Below, one piece after another: positions 36,832 through 45,471 of a stretch of DNA of 64,000 nucleotides; position 1 is the stretch's first letter; each line of letters starts with the position of its first letter. The position numbers were made by a program, and so were the translations under genes. This stretch comes from an uncultured Hyphomonadaceae bacterium (GTDB taxonomy: Bacteria > Pseudomonadota > Alphaproteobacteria > Caulobacterales > Hyphomonadaceae). The stretch covers positions 62,001 through 126,000 of the forward strand of contig CAJXOF010000001.1 of the NCBI GenBank assembly GCA_913057945.1, written 5' to 3'. Under the pieces are notes generated by a model. That model was not told the DNA's origin. It worked only from the letters and a program-made list of their open reading frames with translations, and did not search any database.

Positions 36832-37554
36832 ATGTCCACCATTGAGAAATTCGCCTTTCTCGGCGCGGTGACGCTCGCATCAGTCCTGATCGCGCAGGAA
36901 CTGGACAAGGCCGTTACGCCTTCCGATACGGCCCTTACCGTCATTGAGGTCGTTGCAACGGAGCCGCCCGTCCCCGAGCCGGTCGTTGCGCCGACCATCC
37001 TGTCGCTGGCGCCCAGCCCGGCAGGATTTCTGGACAGGCTGACGGCCTGCAAGGGCCTTTCGCCCAGCTTCGGCGCCAATGTCGACAGCGACCTCGTCGT
37101 CACCGACTACAAGCCGTTCGTGCTCGCGGAAGGAGCGGTCCGGCTGGCAACGGCGCCTGTCGGCGGCGGATGCCTGTCATCGGTGTTCGGGCCCAGGAAT
37201 GGCGGCCTGCACAAAGGCCTCGACTATTACAGCACGGAGGCTGTGCCGGTCTTCGCGGCTGCGGACGGGGAAATACGCCGGCGGCGCTATCGCAGCGATT
37301 ACGGCAACATGATCGTGCTGGATCATGGCCGCGGTGTCTTCACGCGCTATGCCCACCTTGAAAGCTTCGCAGATCCGGACGAAGGCGAGCGCGTCATCGC
37401 AGGGCAATATCTCGGCATGATGGGCAACACGGCCGGCTACGTGGTCCCGCGCCATCTTCACTATGAAGTGCTGACCGGAAAATGGGGGGCGCGAGCCGGA
37501 TCCTTCGCCCTTACACCCGTAGACGTGATGTCACTGCCGGAAGCAGGCGACTGA
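36832..37554 (+). CDS. M23-family metallopeptidase (murein hydrolase type)
   Basis: A 240-residue envelope protein. An N-terminal hydrophobic segment (about 5-22) serves as signal or anchor, followed by a Pro-rich linker. The M23/LytM domain (about 110-235) keeps the zinc ligands: HKGLDYY (His, Asp) and RHLHYEV (HxH), plus RYAHLES. It would cleave peptidoglycan peptide cross-links. The start at 36832 is chosen because it opens directly before the hydrophobic segment. The 116 nt upstream hold no gene; an imperfect GC-rich hairpin there lacks a T-tract. Confidence 0.85.
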   Translation: MSTIEKFAFLGAVTLASVLIAQELDKAVTPSDTALTVIEVVATEPPVPEPVVAPTILSLAPSPAGFLDRLTACKGLSPSFGANVDSDLVVTDYKPFVLAEGAVRLATAPVGGGCLSSVFGPRNGGLHKGLDYYSTEAVPVFAAADGEIRRRRYRSDYGNMIVLDHGRGVFTRYAHLESFADPDEGERVIAGQYLGMMGNTAGYVVPRHLHYEVLTGKWGARAGSFALTPVDVMSLPEAGD

Positions 37555-37610
37555 CTTCGAAATATCACACTGCATAAAACCCCCGCGCATTTTTCTGCGA
37601 GTCCCCCTAT

Positions 37611-39914
37611 ATGGGCGGTATGAGTTTCCCAGATAAGAAAACAGTGCTCGATTTCATTCGAGACAATCCGAACGCAACGACCAAACAGGACATTGCCCGC
37701 GGCCTGCATGTAAAAGGCCGCGAGCGCGCCGTGCTGCGCGAAATCCTGAAGGAGTTGGAGGCCGATGGCACGCTGGAACGGACAGGCAAACGTGCCTGGT
37801 CCCAGGCGGATCGCCCCCCCTCGACCGGCGTTGTCCAATTCACCCATACTGACGAAAATGGCGACCTGATCGGCAAGGCCCTCGGTGACAATGGCCCGTT
37901 TGGGCCGGACATCATCTATTCCGGCCTGTCCGGTAAGCAGAAAGGCGAGGCCACCGAGCCCGGCGAAGGCGACCGCGCGCTGTGCAAGATCACGCAGGTT
38001 GATGGCGACTGGCAGGCCCGCGCGCTGACCGTGCTGGAAAAACAGCTGACCAATTCCCTCGTCGGCATGTATTCGCAGGGTCCGCGCGGCGGCAAGGTCA
38101 CCCCGGCCAATCGCAAGGAACGCCGCGAATTCCTGATTCAGGAGTCCGACCGCAACGGCGCAGAAGATGGCGATCTTGTCATCACGACACCAAAGCCGCA
38201 GGGTCGCCGGCAATATGGTCCCAATCTCGGCGTGATCCGCGAAGTGATCGGCCATATCAGCGATCCCCGCTCGGCCAGCCTGCTGGCCATCCATGCCCAC
38301 GGCATTCCGGTCGAATTTCCGGAAGCCGCGCTGGAACAGGCTCGCAATCCGAAACCTGCCCCCGCCGAACGCGAGGATCTGACCCAGGTCCCGCTGATTA
38401 CCATCGACCCGCATGATGCGCGCGACCATGATGACGCCGTGTATGCCGAACAGCTCGACGATGGCTGGCGCGTAATCGTCGCCATTGCAGACGTCGCCGC
38501 CTTTGTCACACCGGACTCGCCGCTTGACCGCGAGGCGCTGAAGCGCGGCAACTCTACCTATTTCCCGGACCGTGTGGTCCCGATGCTGCCATTCGAATTG
38601 TCGGCAGATGAATGCTCCCTGCGCGAGGGCGAACTGCGCCGTTGCATGGCGGTGGAGATGATCTTCGACACGTCGGGCTCCAAGCGCTCGCACCGCTTCA
38701 TTCGCGGCATGATGAAGTCCGCAGCCAAGCTGTCCTATGAGGAGGCTCAGGCCGCCATTGACGGCAAGCCGGGAGGCAAGGCCGGTGAGATGCTGGAAAC
38801 CGTCCTGAAGCCCCTCTGGGGCGCCTATGCGGCGCTCTCAAAGGCACGGGACGACCGCTCCCCGCTGGACCTCGACTTGCCTGAGCGCCGTATCCTGTTT
38901 TCCAAGGATGGAGAAATTGAAGGCATCATCACGAAGGAGCGCCTCGACGCGCACCGCCTGATCGAGGAATTCATGATCCAGGCGAACGTGGCCGCGGCTG
39001 AAACGCTGGAGAAGCAGAAAAGCCCGCTGATCTATCGGGTCCACGACACGCCGACCGATGCCAAGATCGCTGCCTTTGCCGAATTCCTGCAGACCATCGA
39101 CATGAAATGGAATATCGGCCAGCGCCCGCAGACCGAGAATTTCAACCGCCTGCTCGGAGAGATCCGGGAAGGTGACTACGACCAGATGGTCACGCAAATG
39201 GTGCTACGCACGCAGGCGCAGGCGATCTATTCGGAAGAGAATCTCGGCCATTTCGGCCTGAACCTTGTCCGCTATGCGCACTTTACGTCGCCCATTCGGC
39301 GTTATGCCGACCTTATCGTGCACCGCGCACTGATCGCATCGCTCGGCCTCGGCCCGGACGGCCTGTCCAAGGACATGTCGGTGCGGCTGGAGGAGATGGC
39401 GCAACACATCTCCGATACCGAGCGCCGCTCCATGGCCGCTGAGCGCGAGGCCACCGACCGCTACCTCGCTATCTTCCTCGCCGACCGCGTCGGCAGCGAG
39501 TTCGAGGGACGGATTACCGGCGTCACAGGCGCGGGCCTGTTCATCGCCCTTGCGGGCTCCGGCGCAGACGGATTCGTGCCCATCTCGTCCATCTCGGATG
39601 ATTATTGGGTCCTCGATGATGCCGCGATGCAGATCTATGCGCGCGGGTCCGGCAAGACCTATGGCCTCGGCCAGATCGTCCGCGTGAAGCTGAAAGAGGT
39701 CACGCCCTTGCAGGGCGGCCTCCTGCTGGAAATGCTGTCCGAGCCGATGCCGGCCCCGGAAGGCCGCCGTGAGGCCCGTCAGAGCCACAATACGGGCGGT
39801 GGTCGACCGCCTCGCCGGAAAACCGGTCCTGGCAAGCCCACCGGCAAGGGGCCCGGCAAAGGGAAGTTCAGCAAGAAAACGCTACCCAAGCACAAGCGCA
39901 AGAGCCGGAAATAG
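37611..39914 (+). CDS. rnr: Ribonuclease R
   Basis: A 767-residue RNB-family exoribonuclease that degrades structured RNA 3'-5'. An N-terminal winged-helix region (about 5-60) is followed by cold-shock domains, the RNB catalytic domain (TIDPHDARDHDDAVYAE with the metal-binding Asp cluster, about residues 265-285), an S1 domain (about 625-710) and a basic Lys/Gly-rich tail (last about 45 residues). An in-frame ATG three codons downstream (MSFPDKK) is an equally possible start. Followed 7 nt later by a Nudix gene. Confidence 0.95.
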   Translation: MGGMSFPDKKTVLDFIRDNPNATTKQDIARGLHVKGRERAVLREILKELEADGTLERTGKRAWSQADRPPSTGVVQFTHTDENGDLIGKALGDNGPFGPDIIYSGLSGKQKGEATEPGEGDRALCKITQVDGDWQARALTVLEKQLTNSLVGMYSQGPRGGKVTPANRKERREFLIQESDRNGAEDGDLVITTPKPQGRRQYGPNLGVIREVIGHISDPRSASLLAIHAHGIPVEFPEAALEQARNPKPAPAEREDLTQVPLITIDPHDARDHDDAVYAEQLDDGWRVIVAIADVAAFVTPDSPLDREALKRGNSTYFPDRVVPMLPFELSADECSLREGELRRCMAVEMIFDTSGSKRSHRFIRGMMKSAAKLSYEEAQAAIDGKPGGKAGEMLETVLKPLWGAYAALSKARDDRSPLDLDLPERRILFSKDGEIEGIITKERLDAHRLIEEFMIQANVAAAETLEKQKSPLIYRVHDTPTDAKIAAFAEFLQTIDMKWNIGQRPQTENFNRLLGEIREGDYDQMVTQMVLRTQAQAIYSEENLGHFGLNLVRYAHFTSPIRRYADLIVHRALIASLGLGPDGLSKDMSVRLEEMAQHISDTERRSMAAEREATDRYLAIFLADRVGSEFEGRITGVTGAGLFIALAGSGADGFVPISSISDDYWVLDDAAMQIYARGSGKTYGLGQIVRVKLKEVTPLQGGLLLEMLSEPMPAPEGRREARQSHNTGGGRPPRRKTGPGKPTGKGPGKGKFSKKTLPKHKRKSRK

Positions 39915-39921
39915 CGTGGAC

Positions 39922-40665
39922 ATGAATTCGAATCCGCATTCAGATACGCTGATGGGCTCTGCGTTTGACAAGGAAGACGATGGCGACGTCATCGAGACTC
40001 GCAAGCGCAGCCCGCGCCCGAAAGATGCTGCCACGCTGATCCTGGTGCGCCGGGATGCGACCCAGCCTCGCGTCCTGATGGGCAAGCGGTCAGCAGGTCA
40101 CGCCTTCATGCCCGAAAAGTACGTCTTCCCTGGCGGACGTGTGGACCCGCAGGACGGCAAGGCCGTGTCCTATTGCGAGTTTGCGCCCCAGCAGGAACGT
40201 CTGCTGCGCATCCAGACCCGCCGGAAACCACGCGCTTTCGGCCTGACGGCCATCCGCGAGACGTTTGAGGAAACAGGTCTTCTGGTCGCGCGTGAAGCGG
40301 AGATGCCGGAGCGCTATGTGGAGGGCTGGAAGCGCTTCCACGCCCTCGATGCGGCGCCCCATCTCTCGCCTCTGACCTTCATCGGCCGCGCTATCACGCC
40401 GCCTTACCGACCGAAGCGATTCGATGCCCGATTCTTCATGGCGAACGCTGAAGAAGCCCTGATCGACGAGCGTCCACCCGTCGACGGCGCGGAATTGTCA
40501 GACCTGCAATGGGTGACGCTGAAAGATGCGCTCGCGCTCGATCTGCCCAATGTTACCCGGTTCATGCTGGGGGAAATCGAGGAAAGGCTGGACAAGCCGT
40601 CGCTGAACCGCGGCCCGCCCTTCCTGCGCTGGACCCGTAGTGGACATTCGACCGACCGCCTCTAG
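39922..40665 (+). CDS. Nudix hydrolase with an extended Nudix box
   Basis: A 247-residue Nudix-fold hydrolase. The box elements are FPGGRVDP (Gly71-72) and AIRETFEETGLLV (from Arg112), but about 25 residues more than the usual spacing separate them, as in NUDT19-like enzymes. Likely substrates are CoA or other nucleoside-diphosphate derivatives; this is not settled. The start at 39922 (MNSNPHSD) follows the rnr stop by 7 nt; GTG at 39916 is an alternative. The gene order rnr-Nudix-rpmG is common in Alphaproteobacteria. Confidence 0.85.
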   Translation: MNSNPHSDTLMGSAFDKEDDGDVIETRKRSPRPKDAATLILVRRDATQPRVLMGKRSAGHAFMPEKYVFPGGRVDPQDGKAVSYCEFAPQQERLLRIQTRRKPRAFGLTAIRETFEETGLLVAREAEMPERYVEGWKRFHALDAAPHLSPLTFIGRAITPPYRPKRFDARFFMANAEEALIDERPPVDGAELSDLQWVTLKDALALDLPNVTRFMLGEIEERLDKPSLNRGPPFLRWTRSGHSTDRL

Positions 40666-40749
40666 CAGCAATGGCGCTTGACTTCCGACGCGCACATCGC
40701 CATTAAGCCGCTTTCCAGTTTCAGACGCTAACACAAGCGAGCATTCGTC

Positions 40750-40917
40750 ATGGCCAAACCAGCCACCATCAAGATCCGCCTCAATTCGACGGCCGACACC
40801 GGTTTCTTCTACGTGACGAAGAAAAACCCACGCAACATGACCGAGAAAATGGTCAAGCGTAAATACGACCCGGTTGCCAAGAAGCACGTTGAATTCAAGG
40901 AAGGCAAGATCAAGTAA
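40750..40917 (+). CDS. rpmG: 50S ribosomal protein L33
   Basis: A 55-residue ribosomal protein too short for many gene finders. It starts [20 protein letters not shown], contains TKKNPRN and ends in KEGKIK. The form lacks the zinc-binding cysteines, as is usual for proteobacterial L33. It follows the Nudix gene by 84 nt and is closed by a strong terminator. Confidence 0.97.
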   Translation: MAKPATIKIRLNSTADTGFFYVTKKNPRNMTEKMVKRKYDPVAKKHVEFKEGKIK

Positions 40918-40949
40918 GATTCTTGTTTTTCATGCATTGTTTCGAAAAG

Positions 40950-40974
40950 CCCGCTCCACAAGAGCGGGTTTTTT
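40950..40974. terminator. Bidirectional rho-independent terminator between rpmG and the MFS gene
   Basis: CCCGCTC (40950-40956) pairs with GAGCGGG (40962-40968) around CACAA, followed by TTTTTT on the plus strand. On the minus strand the same stem is followed by CTTTTCG, so it can also serve the MFS gene ending at 40980. Confidence 0.88.
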
Positions 40975-40979
40975 GTTGC

Positions 40980-42206
40980 CTACTCCTCCGGCACGCCATG
41001 ATGCAGGTCACGCGTCTTGCGGATGCCGGGGAACAGGACTGACCACGCGGCCGCGACGCCCACAGCCGCATAGCCGCCCGCCACGACCGTGAAGACGGCG
41101 CCCCATTTTGCGGCCATGAACCCGGCCCGCGCCTCGCCCAGTTCATTGGACGCCCCGAGGAAAATCGAATTCACTGCATTCACCCGCCCCCGTACTTGGT
41201 CGGGGGTCCAGAGTTGCAACAGGATTTCGCGGATATAGACCGACACCATGTCGAACGCCCCGACAAAGACGAGCGCGACAATCGAGAGCCAGACGACATT
41301 GGAATAGCCGAACACGACGGTCGAAATGCCGAACAGCGCCACGGATATGAAAAGAATCAGGCCGGCATGATCCTTGATCGGAAATGCCGTGATGATCGCC
41401 AGCATGATCAGTGCGCCAATGCCGGGCGCCGCCCGCAACAGACCCAGCCCCTCCTCACCGATCTCCAGAATGTCCCGCGCATAGATCGGTAGCAGAGCGA
41501 CTGCGCCGCCGAGCAATACAGCGAACAGGTCGAGCGAGATCGCCCCCAGCACGACTTTCTGGTTGAAGACATATTTGAACCCGCCCAGCAGGACGCCGAG
41601 CGTCGTCGGTTCGCGTTCAATACGCTGGGGAGGCTTCGGTATGGAGAAGATAAGGATTGCCGCTACCGCGAACAGCACGACAGCCGTGCCATAGGCAAAC
41701 GCTGCTCCCACGCCATAGAGCAAGCCACCCGCAACCGGCCCCAGGATCGACGCTGCCTGCCAGGAGGAGGCCAGCCAGCCGACCGCATTCGCGAAATCGT
41801 CGCGCGGCACCAGATTGACTGCCAGGCTGGATGAAGCGGGTGTGTAGAAAGCCCGCGCCACGCCAAAGACCGTGAGCGTCGCGAGTACGACCAGCGGGTC
41901 GAACCGGCCCGTCAGCGCCAGCCCAAGGATCACACCCGCGCACAGCAACTCTACACTGACCGACGCGCCCATGACGTTCCGGCGCCCCAGCCGGTCGGAT
42001 GCAACGCCCGTGACAACAACCAGCAGCAAGGCCGGCAGGAACTGGACCAGACCAATCCAGCCGAGCAGCGCCGCGTTCTGGGTGACATCATACATTTGCC
42101 ACGCCACGGCGACCGAGACGATCTGCGCCGCAAGCGAGGTCATGAAGCGCGACAGGAAATATCTGCGATAGGAGGAATGGCGAAATGCCGAGAACCGGTC
42201 AGTCAT
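40980..42206 (-). CDS. MFS transporter, MFS_3 (EntS-like) exporter family
   Basis: A 408-residue major facilitator with about 12 hydrophobic helices. The start MTDRFSAFRHSSYRRYF and the motif VTGVASDRLGRRNVMG (motif A between helices 2 and 3) fit the MFS_3 group that includes enterobactin exporter EntS. The ATG at 42206 is chosen over 42242, which adds a basic leader touching the pleD stop. It is the last gene of a run divK-pleD-MFS on this strand, but a link to cell-cycle signalling is doubtful. The substrate is unknown. Confidence 0.82.
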   Translation of the reverse strand: MTDRFSAFRHSSYRRYFLSRFMTSLAAQIVSVAVAWQMYDVTQNAALLGWIGLVQFLPALLLVVVTGVASDRLGRRNVMGASVSVELLCAGVILGLALTGRFDPLVVLATLTVFGVARAFYTPASSSLAVNLVPRDDFANAVGWLASSWQAASILGPVAGGLLYGVGAAFAYGTAVVLFAVAAILIFSIPKPPQRIEREPTTLGVLLGGFKYVFNQKVVLGAISLDLFAVLLGGAVALLPIYARDILEIGEEGLGLLRAAPGIGALIMLAIITAFPIKDHAGLILFISVALFGISTVVFGYSNVVWLSIVALVFVGAFDMVSVYIREILLQLWTPDQVRGRVNAVNSIFLGASNELGEARAGFMAAKWGAVFTVVAGGYAAVGVAAAWSVLFPGIRKTRDLHHGVPEE

Positions 42207-42242
42207 GAACAGCGCATTGCGGCGCGCCGCCCGCCAAGTCAA

Positions 42243-43610
42243 TCAGGCGGCGATACTTTCGACGCGGTTACGTCCGGCGGCCTTGGCCTGATAGAGAGCC
42301 GTGTCAGCGCGCTTGATCAGGTCGGCAATCGTGTCGCTGGCCCCTCTTATGGTCGAGACCCCGGCGCTCAGCGTGATTGAAATCTCGCGCGCGCCGCCAC
42401 TCACCGTAAAGGGTTCTGCGGCAACAGACCGGCGAATCCGCTCAGCCGCGGCGCAGGCCAGATCGCCCGGCGTATCCGGCATGATGACCATGAATTCCTC
42501 GCCACCTGGGCGGCAGACCACATCCATAACCCGGCTATTGGTCTTCAGGCGCTTGGCCATCTCCTGAAGCACTTCATCCCCTGCATCATGGCCATAGGTA
42601 TCGTTCACCGCCTTGAAATGATCGATGTCGGCCATGAGCACGGAGACAGGACGCCCCCCCATCAGGGAGCGCTGCATCAGCTGTTCCAGCTGGTTATTCA
42701 TGTAGCGGCGGTTGTAGAGCCCCGTCAGCTGGTCGATGACGGACAATTCGAGACCGCGGTCCACACGATCCCTCAGCATTTCGATATAGCGGGTCCGGCG
42801 CGCCTGTGTTCGCACCCGAGCCAGCAATTCCTGTTTCTCGATGGGCGCGAAGATGACGTCGCTCGCTCCGAGATCCAATCCTTTGCCGGCACGCTGGCGA
42901 TCATCCGGGTCGCAGATCAACAGGATCGATATCGAGCGGGTCGCTTCATTCATCTTGAAGTGTGCGCAGAGCTTCAGCGCATCATACCGGTCGCTGAGCA
43001 TGGACAGGACGAGAATGTCCACGCCGAGTTCGTTCAGTCCCTTCATCCCGCCGGCTTCCAGCAGGGTAATTGCGGTGTGGCCGCCGGACCGCAATGTATC
43101 AGCAATGCGCGTTGACGTTCTCGGATTGTCATCCACCACGAACAGGCGCGCGGGCTGGTCCTTCACATGAACGCCGTCATTCCCGTCAATGCCAGCGCGC
43201 AAACCGCTGGCCTGGCGCTGGCGCAGCTCCGAGGCAACCGCATTGTAGCGGGTCAGCGCCCCCATACGGGCCATCAGGGCAAAATCATCAACCGGCTTGG
43301 TCAGGAAGTCCTCCGCGCCGACTTCAAGCCCCCGGACGCGGTCTTCCACGTCATTCAGGGCCGTCACCATGACGACCGGAATATGATTTGTGGCGGGGTT
43401 TTCCTTCAGGCGACGGCAGACCTCATAGCCATCCATGCCGGGCATCATGACGTCCAGCAGGATAATGTCCGGCTCGCTCCGCTCGACCATGCTCAGCGCT
43501 TCGATGCCGTTTTCTGCCAACATCACTGTATAGTATTGCGCTTCCAGCTTGGCCTGCAGCAGGCGCCGGTTGGCTTCGATGTCATCTACGACAAGGACGC
43601 GCGCTGTCAC
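42243..43610 (-). CDS. pleD: PleD-type diguanylate cyclase response regulator
   Basis: A 455-residue protein: receiver 1 (about 1-120, phospho-acceptor Asp in DIILLDVMMPGMDG), a second receiver-like domain (about 150-275), and GGDEF (about 290-455). The active site is GGEEF with an inhibitory I-site RVMD five residues before it, as in Caulobacter PleD. Receiver 2 reads VLSMLSD where the acceptor Asp would be, so it is a dimerisation adaptor. It makes c-di-GMP to drive motile-to-sessile transition. Its ATG overlaps the divK stop (ATGA). Confidence 0.96.
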   Translation of the reverse strand: MTARVLVVDDIEANRRLLQAKLEAQYYTVMLAENGIEALSMVERSEPDIILLDVMMPGMDGYEVCRRLKENPATNHIPVVMVTALNDVEDRVRGLEVGAEDFLTKPVDDFALMARMGALTRYNAVASELRQRQASGLRAGIDGNDGVHVKDQPARLFVVDDNPRTSTRIADTLRSGGHTAITLLEAGGMKGLNELGVDILVLSMLSDRYDALKLCAHFKMNEATRSISILLICDPDDRQRAGKGLDLGASDVIFAPIEKQELLARVRTQARRTRYIEMLRDRVDRGLELSVIDQLTGLYNRRYMNNQLEQLMQRSLMGGRPVSVLMADIDHFKAVNDTYGHDAGDEVLQEMAKRLKTNSRVMDVVCRPGGEEFMVIMPDTPGDLACAAAERIRRSVAAEPFTVSGGAREISITLSAGVSTIRGASDTIADLIKRADTALYQAKAAGRNRVESIAA

Positions 43611-43996
43611 GCTGCCTCCTTGGGCATCAGCGCCTCAACCGCCTTGATGAATGTTGCAATCTGGATGGGCTTTGAGAGGTATCCCTCACAGCCCGCCTCC
43701 CGAACGCGCTGTTCGTCAGCGCGCATTGCAAAGGCGGTTACCGCCAGCACCGGAATATGTGCAACCTTGTCGTCGTCCTTGAGCCAGCGCGTAATGTCGA
43801 GGCCCGAGACCTCCGGCAACTGGATATCCATGATGATCAGGTCAGGCAGTTCCTGACGCGCGATCTCGACGGCCTTGGCACCGTCCCGGCATTGAAAGGT
43901 TTCGAAGCCGAAGGCATCCAACAAGTCGCAGAAAAGGCGCATGTTGAGTTCGTTATCCTCAACAACCAGAACTTTCCTGGTGTGCGACTTCGTCAT
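43607..43996 (-). CDS. divK: Single-domain response regulator DivK
   Basis: A 129-residue receiver-only protein with the acidic pocket (VVEDNELNMR), acceptor Asp in DLIIMDIQLPEVSG, conserved Thr/Ala (AVTAFAM) and Lys (YLSKPI). In Caulobacter DivK controls the DivJ/PleC/DivL-CckA pathway and so CtrA activity. Its position just before pleD is the conserved divK-pleD operon, which makes the assignment firm. The upstream region has two GANTC methylation sites and a CtrA-like motif. Confidence 0.96.
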   Translation of the reverse strand: MTKSHTRKVLVVEDNELNMRLFCDLLDAFGFETFQCRDGAKAVEIARQELPDLIIMDIQLPEVSGLDITRWLKDDDKVAHIPVLAVTAFAMRADEQRVREAGCEGYLSKPIQIATFIKAVEALMPKEAA

Positions 43997-44014
43997 GATA
44001 CGGTTGTTGCCTGT

Positions 44015-44029
44015 GATTCGGGCCGATTC
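44015..44029. promoter_or_regulatory. Two GANTC (CcrM) methylation sites upstream of divK
   Basis: GATTC at 44015-44019 and again at 44025-44029, ten bases (one helical turn) apart and 19-33 nt before the divK start. In Caulobacterales CcrM methylates GANTC and GcrA reads it to time transcription. Function here is inferred. Confidence 0.45.
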
Positions 44030-44062
44030 TAAGAGCTCTTTTGCCAGCTACACCCCAAATCG

Positions 44063-44077
44063 TTAACACTGGTTTAC
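44063..44077. promoter_or_regulatory. CtrA-like binding motif between divK and dinB
   Basis: TTAA-N7-TTAC, one mismatch from the CtrA consensus TTAA-N7-TTAA, located 67 nt upstream of the divK start codon. Fits CtrA feedback on divK; binding is inferred. Confidence 0.4.
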
Positions 44078-44108
44078 GTCTTTACACGCCATTGATTGCG
44101 GCGAACGA

Positions 44109-44123
44109 CGGAACATGGCATGA
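44109..44123. promoter_or_regulatory. dinB: SOS box (LexA operator) of dinB
   Basis: GAAC-ATGGCAT-GAAC, i.e. GTTC-N7-GTTC on the other strand, an exact match to the alphaproteobacterial LexA operator. It ends 10 nt before the dinB ATG, in a place to block transcription or the start of translation initiation. Confidence 0.75.
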
Positions 44124-44133
44124 ACATGGGGCT

Positions 44134-45405
44134 ATGTTCACGCTCTGTCGAGACTGCTTTCACCTTTCAGAAGACGACAGCGACGCCTGCCCTCGCTGCG
44201 GGCGGCATCGTGTAATCCGCAACAAACACATCACAACGCTGGCGATCGCGCATCTCGATTGCGATGCCTTTTTCGCGGCCATCGAAAAACGCGACGATCC
44301 CTCGCTGAAAAACCGGCCGGTCATTGTGGGCGGCGGAAAAAGGGGGGTCGTATCCACATGTTGTTATATCGCCCGTCTCTATGGCGTGCGCTCGGCCATG
44401 CCGATGTTCAAGGCGCTCAAGGCTTGCCCGGACGCCGTTGTGATCACGCCGAATGGCGAAAAGTACCGGCTCGCCGCACACCAGATGCGCGAGAAGATGC
44501 AGGCGCTGACCCCGATGATCCAGCCCGTCTCGGTGGACGAGGCCTATCTTGACCTCAGCGGCACGGGCACCCTCCACAAGGCGCCGCCGGCAGTGTCCCT
44601 CGCCCGGCTCGCCGCGGAGATTGAACGCGACATCGGGATCACGGTCTCGATTGGCCTGTCGGCCAACAAATTCCTGGCCAAGACCGCGAGCGAACTGGAC
44701 AAGCCGAGAGGGTTTGCCGTCATCGGCGCAGACGAAGCCGAAGCCTTGCTCGCACCGAGACCCGTTGGGTTTATTCATGGCGTGGGCCCGAAACTGGCCC
44801 AGAAACTGATCCGGGATGGGTACGACACGATCGAAGACCTCCAGAAGGCAGAGCTGAAGCAATTGATCGGCCGCTATGGCGAGACAGGCATGTGGCTGAA
44901 GAACCGGGCACATGGCATCGATAACCGGCCGGTCCGCAATGATGAGGAGCGTAAATCGGTCAGCTCAGAGACCACGTTCAATGACGACATGTCAGACCCG
45001 GCCTGGCTGGAAGACCAGCTCTGGCGTCTCTGTGTAAAGACCGCAGACCGCGCCAAGGCCACGGGGCTCGTTGGCAATGTCATCACGCTCAAACTCAAGA
45101 CCGCCGAATTCCGCACCCTGACCCGGCGCATGTCCCTGTCGGAGCCCACCCAGCTGGCCCAGACCCTGTTTCGGAATGCCAAAGTGCTGCTGGCCAAGGA
45201 AACCAATGGCCGGACGCGCTTCCGTCTCATCGGAGTCGGCATCTCCGACCTGTCAGAGCATCGCTCGGACGCTGTTGACCTGCTCGACCCTCTCGTCGCA
45301 AAGCGCGCGGCGGCAGAGCGCGCGTCTGACCTGGCTCGGCAGAAATTCGGCGCCGATGCCGTGATCACGGGCCGGTCGGCGCGGGTCAAGAACGCGCCCC
45401 GGTGA
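44134..45405 (+). CDS. dinB: DNA polymerase IV with N-terminal zinc-ribbon extension
   Basis: A 423-residue Y-family translesion polymerase. Catalytic residues are in AHLDCDAFFAAIEK (Asp42) and VSVDEAYLDL. The helix-hairpin-helix thumb and little finger domain follow to the C-terminus. The first 30 residues hold a four-Cys zinc-ribbon-like motif (C5, C8, C19, C22), an extension seen in some alphaproteobacterial DinB. The start at 44134 is favoured over TTG 44041 because the SOS box and CtrA-like motif would otherwise be inside the gene, and the zinc ribbon begins right after it. Confidence 0.93.
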   Translation: MFTLCRDCFHLSEDDSDACPRCGRHRVIRNKHITTLAIAHLDCDAFFAAIEKRDDPSLKNRPVIVGGGKRGVVSTCCYIARLYGVRSAMPMFKALKACPDAVVITPNGEKYRLAAHQMREKMQALTPMIQPVSVDEAYLDLSGTGTLHKAPPAVSLARLAAEIERDIGITVSIGLSANKFLAKTASELDKPRGFAVIGADEAEALLAPRPVGFIHGVGPKLAQKLIRDGYDTIEDLQKAELKQLIGRYGETGMWLKNRAHGIDNRPVRNDEERKSVSSETTFNDDMSDPAWLEDQLWRLCVKTADRAKATGLVGNVITLKLKTAEFRTLTRRMSLSEPTQLAQTLFRNAKVLLAKETNGRTRFRLIGVGISDLSEHRSDAVDLLDPLVAKRAAAERASDLARQKFGADAVITGRSARVKNAPR

Positions 45406-45471
45406 ACGGTGTTTGCGCCTTGCCCCTTGGCGGTCTAGGAAAAATGCAACACCATTTTCAAGGAGCGCGCG

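Noticed and set aside
37461..38693. 410-codon open frame on the minus strand opposite rnr
   Set aside because: Shadow frame; low-complexity translation without motifs.
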